Below the pieces are notes generated by a model. That model saw only the letters and a list, made by a program, of their open reading frames with translations. It did no database searches and was not told the origin of the DNA. This document shows, piece by piece, positions 32,298-41,819 of a DNA stretch of 64,000 nucleotides. The position numbers were made by a program, and so were the translations under genes. This stretch comes from Psychrobacillus sp. FSL K6-4046 (lineage in GTDB: Bacteria > Bacillota > Bacilli > Bacillales_A > Planococcaceae). Numbering within the stretch: the first letter of the stretch is position 1; each line of letters opens with the position of its first letter. The DNA is taken from the NCBI RefSeq assembly GCF_038624605.1, contig NZ_CP152020.1:2907312-2971311 (forward strand), given 5' to 3'.

Positions 32298-34832
32298 TTA
32301 TTGATTAAAGAAGTCTTGTAATCCTTTACGAATACCGACCGCAGCTTTTTTACGGAAAGCATCTGATGCTAATAATGCTTCTTCAGAAGGATTAGAAAGG
32401 AAGGCAAGTTCTACTAAAACCGAAGGAATTTCATTCATACGGTTTACATAGAATGATTGTTGTTTTACTCCTCGATTGTACGTACCAACCTCTTTCACAA
32501 GATTTGCTTGAACGCTCTTCGCTAACGTAAAGCTTTTAGGTCCATTAAAGTTTACAGATGTATTATAAAAAGTAGTTGTTCCTCTAGATGTTGAGGTATA
32601 TGAATCTGCATGTATACTGATAAATGCATCATAATCAGAAGCATTAGCAATATCAGTTCTTTCTTTTAGCTCTAAAAATACATCGGTACTACGTGTCAAG
32701 GTTACAATTGCTCCAGCAGCCTCTAGCTCTGCCTTCAAGAATTTAGCAGTGCCAAGGTTGACATCCTTCTCTCGAGTGCCTTTAGGGCCAACTGCCCCTG
32801 GATCCTTCGCTCCATGACCTGCATCAATAATTATTTTCTTTCCAGCTAATCCTTTGGCAACAACCTTGATCGTTAACTCTTTATCGTAATCTCTTATTGT
32901 ATAAGTATAGTTAGGATCAAATGTAACAGTTAATACAGAGGTGCAGCCAGATACTTGATCTACCTTCATACTTTTTACTCCCTTTAATCCGGAAGCAATT
33001 GTATTAATACTAGATAGATTGCCGTTAATTTTTAATACATTTGCAGACGGCATTGTATAAGTTATCTTAAAATTAGTAGGTTTAGTCCATACTAAATAAT
33101 TTTGTCCGTTACGTACTTCAGTTCTTCCATTAATAAGAGAGACTGGTGATGCATCTGATACTAGGGATGCTTGAATCCAACCACGTTTTCCACTTTGTGT
33201 TTCTACATTTAACCAGCTGTTTAAAGTACGTAAGATTCTTAAAGGAGAGCTAGCTGTGACAGACTCTACCTTTTTGGATGTGGCACTTGCACTGCTGAAT
33301 ACAGTAGACGCTTTGGTTGCATATTTTGTAGGTATGTTATCACTTACCTCAAAGTCAGGAATCCAGCCTTCGACTGCCCCTGCTTTAATATGTAACCAGT
33401 TAGTTCCATCTGTACCATTTATCTTATTTAATACCGTGAATGCTGTATCTTTAGGAAGCCCCTGTAAAACTGCAGAGTTAAACTTACTATCTGCGTATAC
33501 CAAAGCATTAAATCTTTTAATAGTTCCAGTTTCACCATTGCCTGGAGTAACTACTGGTGGTTCTACTGTACTATCTACTACATTTACTACAGATTCATGA
33601 AGCCAAGCTTCACCACTAGTTGTACCAACCTTGTACCATTTTTCATTGTTTGTATCTAATGCATAATGGGTAGAGATAAAAGAATCATTTAATCTAGATT
33701 GAGTAACAACATCGTAGGACATATTAGGGCCTGAACGCATATTAGCGACAGAAACAGAAACTACTAGATTTGTATTCTGTTCTATAACTTGTCCACTCTC
33801 TGGTGTTTCAGTTGGTGGCACTTCTGGTGAAGTAGAAACACTATCGAATGCTTCCCCAGATATCCAACCTTTTTTGCCTGTTGCATAAGTTACTTGATAC
33901 CATTTTTCTTTTGCAGCATTTGTAAATTCCTGATGAACTGCTAACTTTGTTCCTACGTTAATAGTTGCAACAACTTTATAGCTTTTAGTTGCACCTGAAT
34001 GTACCGTAGAAGCTTTTACAACTGTCTTAGAATCACTTGCTGCTTCTTCAAAAGCAGTAGCTTGGATCCAACCTTTTTTACCAGTTGCGTAGGTTACTTG
34101 CATCCACTTTTCTTTTGCAGCATTTGTAAACTCTTGATGAACAGTTAATGTAGTGCCAGCTTTGACAGTAGCAACTGTGGCATAGCTTTTAGTTGCCCCT
34201 TTATGGACTGTCGATTGATTTACTACCTTCATAGAGGTGCCAGTTTCTCCATTAGTGGCACTAAGTAAAAATAATTCTGAAAGAACCCAGCCTTTTTTCC
34301 CTTGATATTCTACGTTAAACCAAACCTCTTTTTGAGCATTTGTAAAACTGCCCAAAATCTTCAAAGAAGTTCCAGCTGGAATCGTAGATAATAGTTTATA
34401 AGAAGTAGTTGCTCCACTTCTCATATTAGCTGCAGATTTCCCTATTTTTTGTGAAGAACCGACATAAGAATTTCCATTAACAGTCGAATTCCCTCCTACT
34501 GCACTTGAAACCTCTTTTACATAATCACTAATAACCCACCCCGTCATAGAATCGGCTTTAACTTTATACCATAATTCACCGCTAGCATTTGTAAAGCGGT
34601 CAATTATAGTAACTAGCTGTCCATTTTGGACTTTTCCAATGCTATTGTAGCTAGTAGTAGCTCCTTTTCTAATATTGACATTGTTATTTGTAATTAAAGC
34701 TTTAGTAGATTGTTGAGTAGACGCAATTGCTGTGTTCGAGGCAGCATACGTGTGAACTGTATCACTTGTCAGAAGATTAATGGGCAAAAGGACAGAAGTT
34801 GCTAAAACAGATGATGCGATTACTTTTTTCAT
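32298..34832 (-). CDS. N-acetylmuramoyl-L-alanine amidase with seven SH3 domains (LytC-like)
   Basis: This 844-residue autolysin has a signal peptide (1-31) and seven SH3b repeats at about 43-560. Repeats 3 and 4 are near-identical in the VHQEFTNAAKEKW...YATGKKGWI stretch. An AMIN-like beta domain (about 565-660) follows, then Amidase_3 from about 668. Zinc ligands are visible as DAGHG, the Glu in GTREKD and the His in SISIHAD-type ISIHAD; the catalytic Glu is in VELAFLSN. It cleaves the lactyl-amide bond of peptidoglycan. LytC-type enzymes use CWB2 repeats in B. subtilis, so the SH3 wall-binding part is a different solution. Confidence 0.95.
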   Translation of the reverse strand: MKKVIASSVLATSVLLPINLLTSDTVHTYAASNTAIASTQQSTKALITNNNVNIRKGATTSYNSIGKVQNGQLVTIIDRFTNASGELWYKVKADSMTGWVISDYVKEVSSAVGGNSTVNGNSYVGSSQKIGKSAANMRSGATTSYKLLSTIPAGTSLKILGSFTNAQKEVWFNVEYQGKKGWVLSELFLLSATNGETGTSMKVVNQSTVHKGATKSYATVATVKAGTTLTVHQEFTNAAKEKWMQVTYATGKKGWIQATAFEEAASDSKTVVKASTVHSGATKSYKVVATINVGTKLAVHQEFTNAAKEKWYQVTYATGKKGWISGEAFDSVSTSPEVPPTETPESGQVIEQNTNLVVSVSVANMRSGPNMSYDVVTQSRLNDSFISTHYALDTNNEKWYKVGTTSGEAWLHESVVNVVDSTVEPPVVTPGNGETGTIKRFNALVYADSKFNSAVLQGLPKDTAFTVLNKINGTDGTNWLHIKAGAVEGWIPDFEVSDNIPTKYATKASTVFSSASATSKKVESVTASSPLRILRTLNSWLNVETQSGKRGWIQASLVSDASPVSLINGRTEVRNGQNYLVWTKPTNFKITYTMPSANVLKINGNLSSINTIASGLKGVKSMKVDQVSGCTSVLTVTFDPNYTYTIRDYDKELTIKVVAKGLAGKKIIIDAGHGAKDPGAVGPKGTREKDVNLGTAKFLKAELEAAGAIVTLTRSTDVFLELKERTDIANASDYDAFISIHADSYTSTSRGTTTFYNTSVNFNGPKSFTLAKSVQANLVKEVGTYNRGVKQQSFYVNRMNEIPSVLVELAFLSNPSEEALLASDAFRKKAAVGIRKGLQDFFNQ

Positions 34833-34934
34833 TTTTTCCTCCCTGAAAACGTGTATTTTCTACATTTTAATGCAGATTTTACTATAAAACAATCCAACAA
34901 ATGTATTAATAGACATGAAATATACTCGAGGAAT

Positions 34935-34982
34935 AGAAAAAAGAGTAAAATGAGGAGTCCATATGGACTCCTCATTTTACTC
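34935..34982 (-). terminator. Intrinsic terminator overlapping the LCP gene stop
   Basis: An uninterrupted palindrome of about 40 nt, from GAGTAAAATGAGGAGTCC to GGACTCCTCATTTTACTC (34943-34982), includes the TAA stop codon and is followed on the minus strand by TTTTTTCTATTC. Confidence 0.92.
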
Positions 34983-36020
34983 TCCAATTGTTAAGTCAGT
35001 TACTTTAGTTGATTTTTTTGAATCAGTCTGAGCATTATTACCGAAATCTTTCAAGTTTAGTTTTAGTTGCTCACTAAGTTCCTCTAAACCTTGTTCATCT
35101 GGTATGAAATAATAGACGCCTCTACGTGTATCATCTACCCCTTTAAGCTGAAGCTGCTCGATTGGTGATGACTTAATCTTTTGGTATGTCTTAATTAGAC
35201 CAAGATATTCGGAAGAAGGAATATTAGTTTTTACATTATTTCCTATATCTTCAATCATATCATCTATTTTAGTGATGTTTGATATGCTCGTTCCTCTATC
35301 AATTATTTCTTTAATTACTTGCTTTTGTCTATTATTACGACCAATGTCACCTTGCGGATCACTTTTTCTCATACGTACATAAGCAAGAGCTTCATTACCG
35401 TTAAGTTCCATAGGGCCTTCCGTATACGTTTTCCACTTTAAGCTACCTGTTAGCTGTGCTTTAAATGTAAATGGCACTTCTACATCAATTCCGCCTACCG
35501 TATCAACAATATCTTCAAAGCCTTGGAAGTCTGTCGAAACATAGTAATCTATCGGAATATCTAACATTTCTTCAATTGTATTGATCGTATAGTTAATACC
35601 ACCATTTGCGTAGGAATGGTTTATCTTATCGTTATACCCTAGGTCAGGAATATAAACTCTTGTATCACGTGGAATACTTACCATGGATATCTTATTTGTC
35701 TTAGGATTTACTGTTGCAACTAAAAGCACATCTGAACGGCCGTATTTAGCTTTTTCTTCATTCTCAATACCGGCCAATAAAATAGTAAACGCTGAATCTT
35801 CTGCCTTCGCATTGTCGAACTTCTCTATTGCCTCGTTTTGTTCTTCCTTTTCACGATCTAGTGGCTCATAGATTTTGTTAACAGCGTTCTTTGTCTGAAA
35901 CGACAAATTAGTAGCAAATACGATAACTCCAGACAATAACACCATCGCAACGATCAGTACAGTATATAAAATTTTTCTTCTCGTCTTGTTTTTTCTCTTG
36001 TTTTGACGTGAAGTAGTCAT
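34977..36020 (-). CDS. LytR-CpsA-Psr (LCP) family wall-polymer ligase, TagU-like
   Basis: This 347-residue protein has a basic N-terminus, one membrane segment (15-37) and an extracellular LCP domain at about 78-230. Signature residues include the DVLLVATVN aspartate, SIPRDTRVYIP (pyrophosphate-binding arginine), DKINHSYANGG, VDTVGGIDVEV and YVRMRKSDPQGDIGRNNRQ. LCP enzymes move polymers from undecaprenyl carrier to peptidoglycan. Its place between autolysins and a Wzx/Wzy cluster suggests it attaches that polymer. A truncated paralogue lies at 61536-61992. Confidence 0.92.
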   Translation of the reverse strand: MTTSRQNKRKNKTRRKILYTVLIVAMVLLSGVIVFATNLSFQTKNAVNKIYEPLDREKEEQNEAIEKFDNAKAEDSAFTILLAGIENEEKAKYGRSDVLLVATVNPKTNKISMVSIPRDTRVYIPDLGYNDKINHSYANGGINYTINTIEEMLDIPIDYYVSTDFQGFEDIVDTVGGIDVEVPFTFKAQLTGSLKWKTYTEGPMELNGNEALAYVRMRKSDPQGDIGRNNRQKQVIKEIIDRGTSISNITKIDDMIEDIGNNVKTNIPSSEYLGLIKTYQKIKSSPIEQLQLKGVDDTRRGVYYFIPDEQGLEELSEQLKLNLKDFGNNAQTDSKKSTKVTDLTIGE

Positions 36021-36099
36021 AATAATTCCCTACTTTACTTTTAAATTTTATCTTACCAATTATACATAATTTAAAGGATGGTGTATATCGTAAAGAATA

Positions 36100-37320
36100 T
36101 TACTTTTGAGTAATATTTTGTAACAAGTCATTTACAATTGTAGTCCAGCTATATTCGTCCTCTGCCAATCGTCTACCGTTTTCTTCCATAGCTTTTCTAT
36201 CATTTACCTTCATTTCTACAAATTCAAACATTTTTTCAGACATTGAGTCAACATTTTCTGGTTGAGCTACTAATCCTATATTATTTTCAGTAATAATTTT
36301 TGCACTTTCCCCTTTACCACAATATAGTACTGGTACTCCAGATGCTGCTGCAGGGAAAATTTTCGATGGACGTGCGCCCTCAAATAATTGTATGTCACGA
36401 AGTGGAACTATACTTACATCTGTTACTGAAAATAATTTTGGCATTTCCTTCAAAGGAAGATGTCCTAAAAATGTAGTGTTTTGTAAACCAAGCTCATCCT
36501 TCAGCTTATGAAGCTTTTCTTCTTCCGGTCCTGCTCCCGCAATAAGAAAATGAGCATGTGGAACAGTTTCCTGCATTTTTTTCGCTGCATACAAAATAAA
36601 CTCAAGCCCTTGAGCGTATCCAAGGTTTCCTCCGTAGGCAAAAACAAACTTACCCTGTAGGCCAAACTTTTCTACATACTCTTCATTTTTTTCCTGAGGA
36701 TAGAAGAATTTTGTATTAACTCCATTAGGTAATACAAAAACTTTTTCCTCTGGCTGAGAGTGGTTAATGATGTAAGACTTAATACCATCCGTGGCAGTTG
36801 CGATTTTCCAAGAATGCTTATAAAGAAAGGATTCCAGAATTTCTGCAAGCTTAATAAACATTTTATTTTTCACAAGTCCAAGCTTTACAGCCGACTCTGG
36901 CCAAACATCCGCTACGTTAAAAACGAATTTGGCTCCTTTTAGTTTTGCCCCAATTAACCCAGTCAATCCTAAGAAGATCGGAGGAGAATTGACAATAATA
37001 ACGTCCACTTCCCCAGTTTTCATTAACCCAAAGAACGAACTAAAGGTAAATGAAAAATAGGAAACAAGGCGTTTCCAAAACGAGCCTTTTTTAGATGGAT
37101 AAATCCAAGTTCGGTGAACCGGGATGTCATCCCATTTTTCAAACTCATATTTTTTCCCTTTATATTCATCTGGAATAATTCCATGTGGATGATGAGGAAA
37201 CGCGGTAACTACCTGAATATCATGTCCTTGAGCAAGTAATTCCTTACTAACTTCATACACACGAATTTGAGGTGCACCTGTTTCAGGTGGAAAATGTTGA
37301 CATAAATATACAATACGCAT
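36100..37320 (-). CDS. Glycosyltransferase family 4, WbuB-like
   Basis: This 406-residue GT-B enzyme begins MRIVYLCQHFPPETGAPQIR, with the PPETGAP loop typical of WbuB-type transferases, GGNLGYAQGLEF at the domain hinge and the donor-site EGARPSKIFPAAASGVPVLY. WbuB transfers 6-deoxy-HexNAc sugars onto lipid-linked acceptors; the sugar here is not determined. ATG at 37320 is preferred over GTG at 37329 by fit to the family start. It is the last gene of the polysaccharide run and starts 12 bp after galU. Confidence 0.88.
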   Translation of the reverse strand: MRIVYLCQHFPPETGAPQIRVYEVSKELLAQGHDIQVVTAFPHHPHGIIPDEYKGKKYEFEKWDDIPVHRTWIYPSKKGSFWKRLVSYFSFTFSSFFGLMKTGEVDVIIVNSPPIFLGLTGLIGAKLKGAKFVFNVADVWPESAVKLGLVKNKMFIKLAEILESFLYKHSWKIATATDGIKSYIINHSQPEEKVFVLPNGVNTKFFYPQEKNEEYVEKFGLQGKFVFAYGGNLGYAQGLEFILYAAKKMQETVPHAHFLIAGAGPEEEKLHKLKDELGLQNTTFLGHLPLKEMPKLFSVTDVSIVPLRDIQLFEGARPSKIFPAAASGVPVLYCGKGESAKIITENNIGLVAQPENVDSMSEKMFEFVEMKVNDRKAMEENGRRLAEDEYSWTTIVNDLLQNITQK

Positions 37321-37332
37321 CGCAATCACCGT

Positions 37333-38196
37333 TTAATCTTTCAATTTATTCTTCAAATAAGCAAGTAATGGTTCTTTTAAATCGTCACGCTTTAATGCAA
37401 AGTCAAATGTTGCCTGCAAAAACCCAAACTTATCTCCAACATCATAACGCTTGCCTTCGAACATGTAAGAATAGATGGATTCTTTTTTCAGTAAGGCATC
37501 AATAGCATCTGTAAGCTGAATTTCACCTTTTGCATCCGGCTGTACTTTTTCAAGTTCTTCAAATATGCCAGGAGTCAAAATATAGCGTCCAACAATAGCT
37601 TGATTGGACGGAGCATCTTCAATAGCAGGTTTCTCTACTAGTCGTTTAACTGAGTATAAGTCGTTTTCCGCTGCACTATAATCGACAATCCCATATTTGT
37701 TTACATCTTCACTAGGAACTTCATTTACGCCTAAAATACTGCTATGTACTTCCTCATACTTGGCAATCATTTGTTGAAGTGCTGGGACTTCTGAATCGAT
37801 GATGTCATCTGGAAGCAATACTGCAAATGGTTCGTTACCAATAAACTTTTTGGTACAAAGAATCGCATGTCCTAATCCAAGTGGCTCTTTTTGTCTCATG
37901 TAATGAATATCCACTAAGTTAGAGATGTTTTCTACTTGTTCTAATAGCTCTAGCTTACCCGTATTTTTAAGCAATAACTCCAGCTCAATAGATTTATCAA
38001 AATGATCTTCCATTGATTTTTTGTTTCGTCCAGTAACGATGATAATATCTTCAATTCCAGAAGCTATAGCCTCTTCGATAATATATTGTAAATTTGGTTT
38101 GTCTACAATTGGAAGCATTTCTTTTGGCAATGCTTTTGTAGCTGGTAAAAACCGAGTACCAAAGCCTGCTGCCGGAATGACTGCTTTCTTAATCAT
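37333..38196 (-). CDS. galU: UTP-glucose-1-phosphate uridylyltransferase
   Basis: This 287-residue enzyme makes UDP-glucose. It has KAVIPAAGFGTRFLPATKALPKEMLPIVDKP at the start, GLGHAILCTKKF and KPAIEDAPSN, all typical of GalU/GtaB. The ATG at 38196 has AAGGTGA upstream and is three codons inside the longest frame. Within the cluster it could supply UDP-glucose for the polymer or for glycosylation in general. Confidence 0.94.
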   Translation of the reverse strand: MIKKAVIPAAGFGTRFLPATKALPKEMLPIVDKPNLQYIIEEAIASGIEDIIIVTGRNKKSMEDHFDKSIELELLLKNTGKLELLEQVENISNLVDIHYMRQKEPLGLGHAILCTKKFIGNEPFAVLLPDDIIDSEVPALQQMIAKYEEVHSSILGVNEVPSEDVNKYGIVDYSAAENDLYSVKRLVEKPAIEDAPSNQAIVGRYILTPGIFEELEKVQPDAKGEIQLTDAIDALLKKESIYSYMFEGKRYDVGDKFGFLQATFDFALKRDDLKEPLLAYLKNKLKD

Positions 38197-38234
38197 ATAA
38201 TTCACCTTTTCTTCCTAAGTGGCCACTTTAACTA

Positions 38235-39305
38235 TTAAGCCTCTGTATATTTTTCGTATAATGACAACATGTAATTAGCGTTATCAATCCAACTATAATT
38301 GTCCTTTACATGAGCTACGCCTGCTTTACCCATTCCAGCTCTTAAATCATTGTTCCCGGCCAGCTTTATAAATGCAGCTGCCAGCTGATCTGGACTTTCC
38401 TTATCAGTGACAATACCCGTGACATCCTTCACTACTACTTCCGGTAATCCCCCGACATTCGACACAACTACCGGAACACCACAAGCCATCGCTTCTACTG
38501 CGGCTACTCCAAAGCTTTCACTATCCTCTGTGGAAGGAACTGCGAAAATAGACATACTACGAATAATAGCTGGAACCTCTGTATTCGGAACCTTTCCAGT
38601 AAATGTAGTAACGCTGGAGATACCAAGCTCATCTGCTAGCTGCTCATATTCTAGTCGTTGAGGGCCATCTCCCGTAATGAGTAGCTCAGAATTTGGATAC
38701 TCTATATGAAACTTAGCAAAGCCTTTTACTAAATCAGCAATCCCATACTTATCCTCTAATGCTTTTACCGTTCCAACAATGATCTTATCATTACTTTCAT
38801 TCGTGTCTTGCGGATAGAATTTCTCTAAATCCACTCCAAACGGTGTCACATATACAGGACGATTCGTATAAAGATTCGTTTCCTTAGCCATGATATGACT
38901 TGTCGAGCAAATAGCCGTTGCTTTACTTAACGTAAATCTCACAAGCTTCTCATTTAGCTTGTTCTTCTTTGGAAAATCAAATATATCCTTGCCCCATACG
39001 GAAACAAAATGTACTTTATAATCCACAATCGCTCCTAGCAATCCATAGCTAGAGATAAAGTGGGAATGCAAAATATCTGGATTCCACTCTTTTAGCATTT
39101 TCTTTAAAGCAGGTGCTGCTGCAATATAAGATGCTTTACCAGGTAACACTTTTGGCAATATTTCCGTTGGCACTTGATTTGCATTGTCTTCAGAATAATG
39201 GTCCTTAAACGTAAAGACCTTCACATCTATACCTTTTGATTGGTAAAATAATGCCCATTTATGTGTATGAATAGACTTACTTGGAGCTAATACAGCTATT
39301 TTCAT
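38235..39305 (-). CDS. Glycosyltransferase family 4
   Basis: This 356-residue GT4 enzyme has an N-terminal HTHKWALFYQSKG acceptor region, VTPFGVDLEKFYPQD at the linker and the retaining E-x7-E donor motif ESFGVAAVEAMACGVPVV. It adds a sugar to the growing lipid-linked repeat unit in the cytoplasm. It overlaps the upstream transferase gene by 4 bp. Sugar specificity cannot be read from the sequence. Confidence 0.9.
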   Translation of the reverse strand: MKIAVLAPSKSIHTHKWALFYQSKGIDVKVFTFKDHYSEDNANQVPTEILPKVLPGKASYIAAAPALKKMLKEWNPDILHSHFISSYGLLGAIVDYKVHFVSVWGKDIFDFPKKNKLNEKLVRFTLSKATAICSTSHIMAKETNLYTNRPVYVTPFGVDLEKFYPQDTNESNDKIIVGTVKALEDKYGIADLVKGFAKFHIEYPNSELLITGDGPQRLEYEQLADELGISSVTTFTGKVPNTEVPAIIRSMSIFAVPSTEDSESFGVAAVEAMACGVPVVVSNVGGLPEVVVKDVTGIVTDKESPDQLAAAFIKLAGNNDLRAGMGKAGVAHVKDNYSWIDNANYMLSLYEKYTEA

Positions 39306-40420
39306 TTTTTATTACCTCCTATAAGCGCTTGTGCAGCCTGCTCGGCACGTGCATTCCAAGAATGTTGCTGTAAAAAGCTTTTTTTAATATTTTGTTTGAA
39401 CTGTAAATATTCTGGTTGAATAGCTAGCATACCTTTCACAAGTCCCTCAGCATCATCCTCGGCTATTACGCCGTATGGTCCCGACAATATAAAGTCTTCT
39501 TGTGCAGAGCAATTCGTTGCAACAATAGGCAAGCTCGCTGTTAAGTATTCTACTAATTTAATCGGTACTGCAAAGTCGTTGTAGGTGGATCTTTTACGAG
39601 GGATAAAAGCAAAGTCTACTTCCTCATATAATGACTGAAGCTCAGCTCCACTCACGTGCTTTAGCTCAATATAAGGCTGTTTAATCTTATCTTTTTCCTC
39701 GTCACTAAGCTGAGTGTACTCTTCCTCCCGACATACAATAACCAACTTACCTAGCACCTCGTTTTTATTTAGCAGGGCATAAGCATCCACGAGTGTCGGC
39801 AAGCCGTAGTCCTCGTTATTAATGCCTCCTACATAAATACCTTTAAACGGTTTTTGCATTTCCCGGTTGTTGTCATTCAACTCAGTAAAACGACCTCCCG
39901 GTGGAAGAGCCATTTTGCTAGTATTGATAGCTACGTATTTTCCCATAGCATCACTTGGAAGAAATAGTGTATGAACATACTTCTCATAGAATCTTTCTTC
40001 CATCCTATAAATAGTCTTCATAACCGTTTTTTTGATACCCTTCAAAGGATATAATTCATCGAATTTCCAATACACATCTCGGTAAAAAACACCTATCGGC
40101 ACTTGAAGTCTCTTTAATGTTTTAAAAACATCCTTGTCAATAATCCAGTCTTTTGGAATATGTCCCGGATCTGTTAACCATAAAGGAATCGTTTGGTTTT
40201 CTGAATAACAAAACAATGTTTGCTCTTGTTTCTTTTCAGCAAGCATCTTATTCCATAATTGACGTCTCTCTGTAGAAGTACCTGAGATAACAATCGTTTC
40301 TAAATTATTTTCAGTCGCATATTTTTCTATTGCCTTAATCATTTCAACGGGGCGAATTGCTGAACCACTCTTCGGATTAGTAGCAAGAGTAAAAGGATAA
40401 TAAATTAAAATATTTTTCAT
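39302..40420 (-). CDS. Glycosyltransferase (GT4-like)
   Basis: This 372-residue protein has an N-terminal NPKSGSAIRPVEMIKAI segment, KGIYVGGINNEDYGLPTLVDA near the domain junction and a C-terminal YNDFAVPIKLVEYLTASLPIVAT donor site typical of GT-B enzymes. I chose the ATG at 40420, which overlaps the polymerase stop (ATGA) and has GGAG upstream; the longest frame would add 36 residues reading through the polymerase gene. The sugar is unknown. Confidence 0.87.
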   Translation of the reverse strand: MKNILIYYPFTLATNPKSGSAIRPVEMIKAIEKYATENNLETIVISGTSTERRQLWNKMLAEKKQEQTLFCYSENQTIPLWLTDPGHIPKDWIIDKDVFKTLKRLQVPIGVFYRDVYWKFDELYPLKGIKKTVMKTIYRMEERFYEKYVHTLFLPSDAMGKYVAINTSKMALPPGGRFTELNDNNREMQKPFKGIYVGGINNEDYGLPTLVDAYALLNKNEVLGKLVIVCREEEYTQLSDEEKDKIKQPYIELKHVSGAELQSLYEEVDFAFIPRKRSTYNDFAVPIKLVEYLTASLPIVATNCSAQEDFILSGPYGVIAEDDAEGLVKGMLAIQPEYLQFKQNIKKSFLQQHSWNARAEQAAQALIGGNKK

Positions 40421-41805
40421 TGTGGTGCTCCTTTTTTTCGTACTTTGCTTAATAGGAACGTCCATATAACATGGAAATACTGCTCCAGAATAAACAATCC
40501 ACCCAATACTACGGTCATTAATATCCACACTGGGTTAAAGAAAAAGTCAGCTACTCCTCCAACAAGTGTTCTTGGAAGATTAATCGTAAAGTAGACAAAC
40601 AATGCTATAACCACTGGTGTTTTCGGTAAGCGTAAAAAGATGATATATAGCACTTGTATAACGGTTGCTATATAAATAATAGAAATAATAACACCTAGAT
40701 ATCCAAATGAAGCAAAGGCTTCACCAAGGAAAATGGTATTAAGAACACCACCAGTGCCCTTATCTACGTTTTCAGGAAATACATTCTCCATTACCATTCG
40801 TGCTGATCGTACTTGCTCGATATCAAAAATTCCAGCAATAAAGGAAGGCAAGCCTTTTGCTTCTAAGAAGCTTAGAGAATGTGAGTACGTATCCAAATGT
40901 AAAAAGAATGGTGAAATTTGCGCCAGTATAATCCTGCCAATTGGGCCAGAGTTATGAGACAAGAAGCTTTCAATCTCTGTAACCCCTTGAATAGCCACAT
41001 ACATAACGATTAATAAGGCACTTCCCGCCAAAATATAACCGCTGATTCTCTTCCAATTGAGCTTTAACTTTTGTGTATATACACCAGCTAGAAGCAGCAT
41101 GATGATATAAAAGAAAATTGGAGACTTAGCTAAGTCATAGGTAGAGATTAAAACAGATGAAATGAATAAAACAAAGAACAATACTTTCCAATATAATGCT
41201 CTCGATTTCGTAGTATATACAAATGCAATAATAGAAAGGACTGGAGTCAATGCGATACCGAATATATTCCGAATATACACATTCCCGCTGAAGCCTCTAC
41301 TCGCATCAATTCTAAGCTTTGCAAGCTCTGATGTATTCCCCTTTAAAAGCTCCATTAAAGGAACATTCGCTGTCTTCAATAAGGTATAAGCAACTGCTAA
41401 AACAGATATAGCGGATAAAGCACCAAAAGCCAATCTAAAGATACGCTCATTCTTATCTACACTTGTACGAACGGGTTTTTGTAGATAGTTATTAAATTCT
41501 AGCTCCCCATTAAACCCAAAAATTCTACCTACAACTAACTGAGTTAGTGGGAATAAAATCATTAATAGCGTCAATAAAATAAAACCAATTATTCGATATT
41601 CCTCATGGTCCATTCTTTTGATCATATAATAATCATCTATTCCTAAAGCTATTAACAATCCGCCAATATAACTGGAGATAAGGAAAGAATAATAATAAAC
41701 AATAGAAATCATATTTGGCTTTACAAGAGAAAGGCTTCCAGAAACCTTTTTAAAAAGGTATGTGGAAGCCACCACAGTAAAGAGCCATATGCTAAATATT
41801 AACAA
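40417..41805 (-). CDS. Wzy-type repeat-unit polymerase (O-antigen polymerase family)
   Basis: This 462-residue integral membrane protein has about 11-12 hydrophobic segments and one long extracytoplasmic loop near residues 250-330 (HNSGPIGRIILAQISPFFLHLDT region), the usual Wzy layout. It would link flipped repeat units on the outer face of the membrane. The start is TTG at 41805 after AGGTG. The family is poorly conserved, so this rests on topology and context. Confidence 0.83.
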   Translation of the reverse strand: MLIFSIWLFTVVASTYLFKKVSGSLSLVKPNMISIVYYYSFLISSYIGGLLIALGIDDYYMIKRMDHEEYRIIGFILLTLLMILFPLTQLVVGRIFGFNGELEFNNYLQKPVRTSVDKNERIFRLAFGALSAISVLAVAYTLLKTANVPLMELLKGNTSELAKLRIDASRGFSGNVYIRNIFGIALTPVLSIIAFVYTTKSRALYWKVLFFVLFISSVLISTYDLAKSPIFFYIIMLLLAGVYTQKLKLNWKRISGYILAGSALLIVMYVAIQGVTEIESFLSHNSGPIGRIILAQISPFFLHLDTYSHSLSFLEAKGLPSFIAGIFDIEQVRSARMVMENVFPENVDKGTGGVLNTIFLGEAFASFGYLGVIISIIYIATVIQVLYIIFLRLPKTPVVIALFVYFTINLPRTLVGGVADFFFNPVWILMTVVLGGLFILEQYFHVIWTFLLSKVRKKGAPQ

Positions 41806-41819
41806 TGCTCACACCTACT

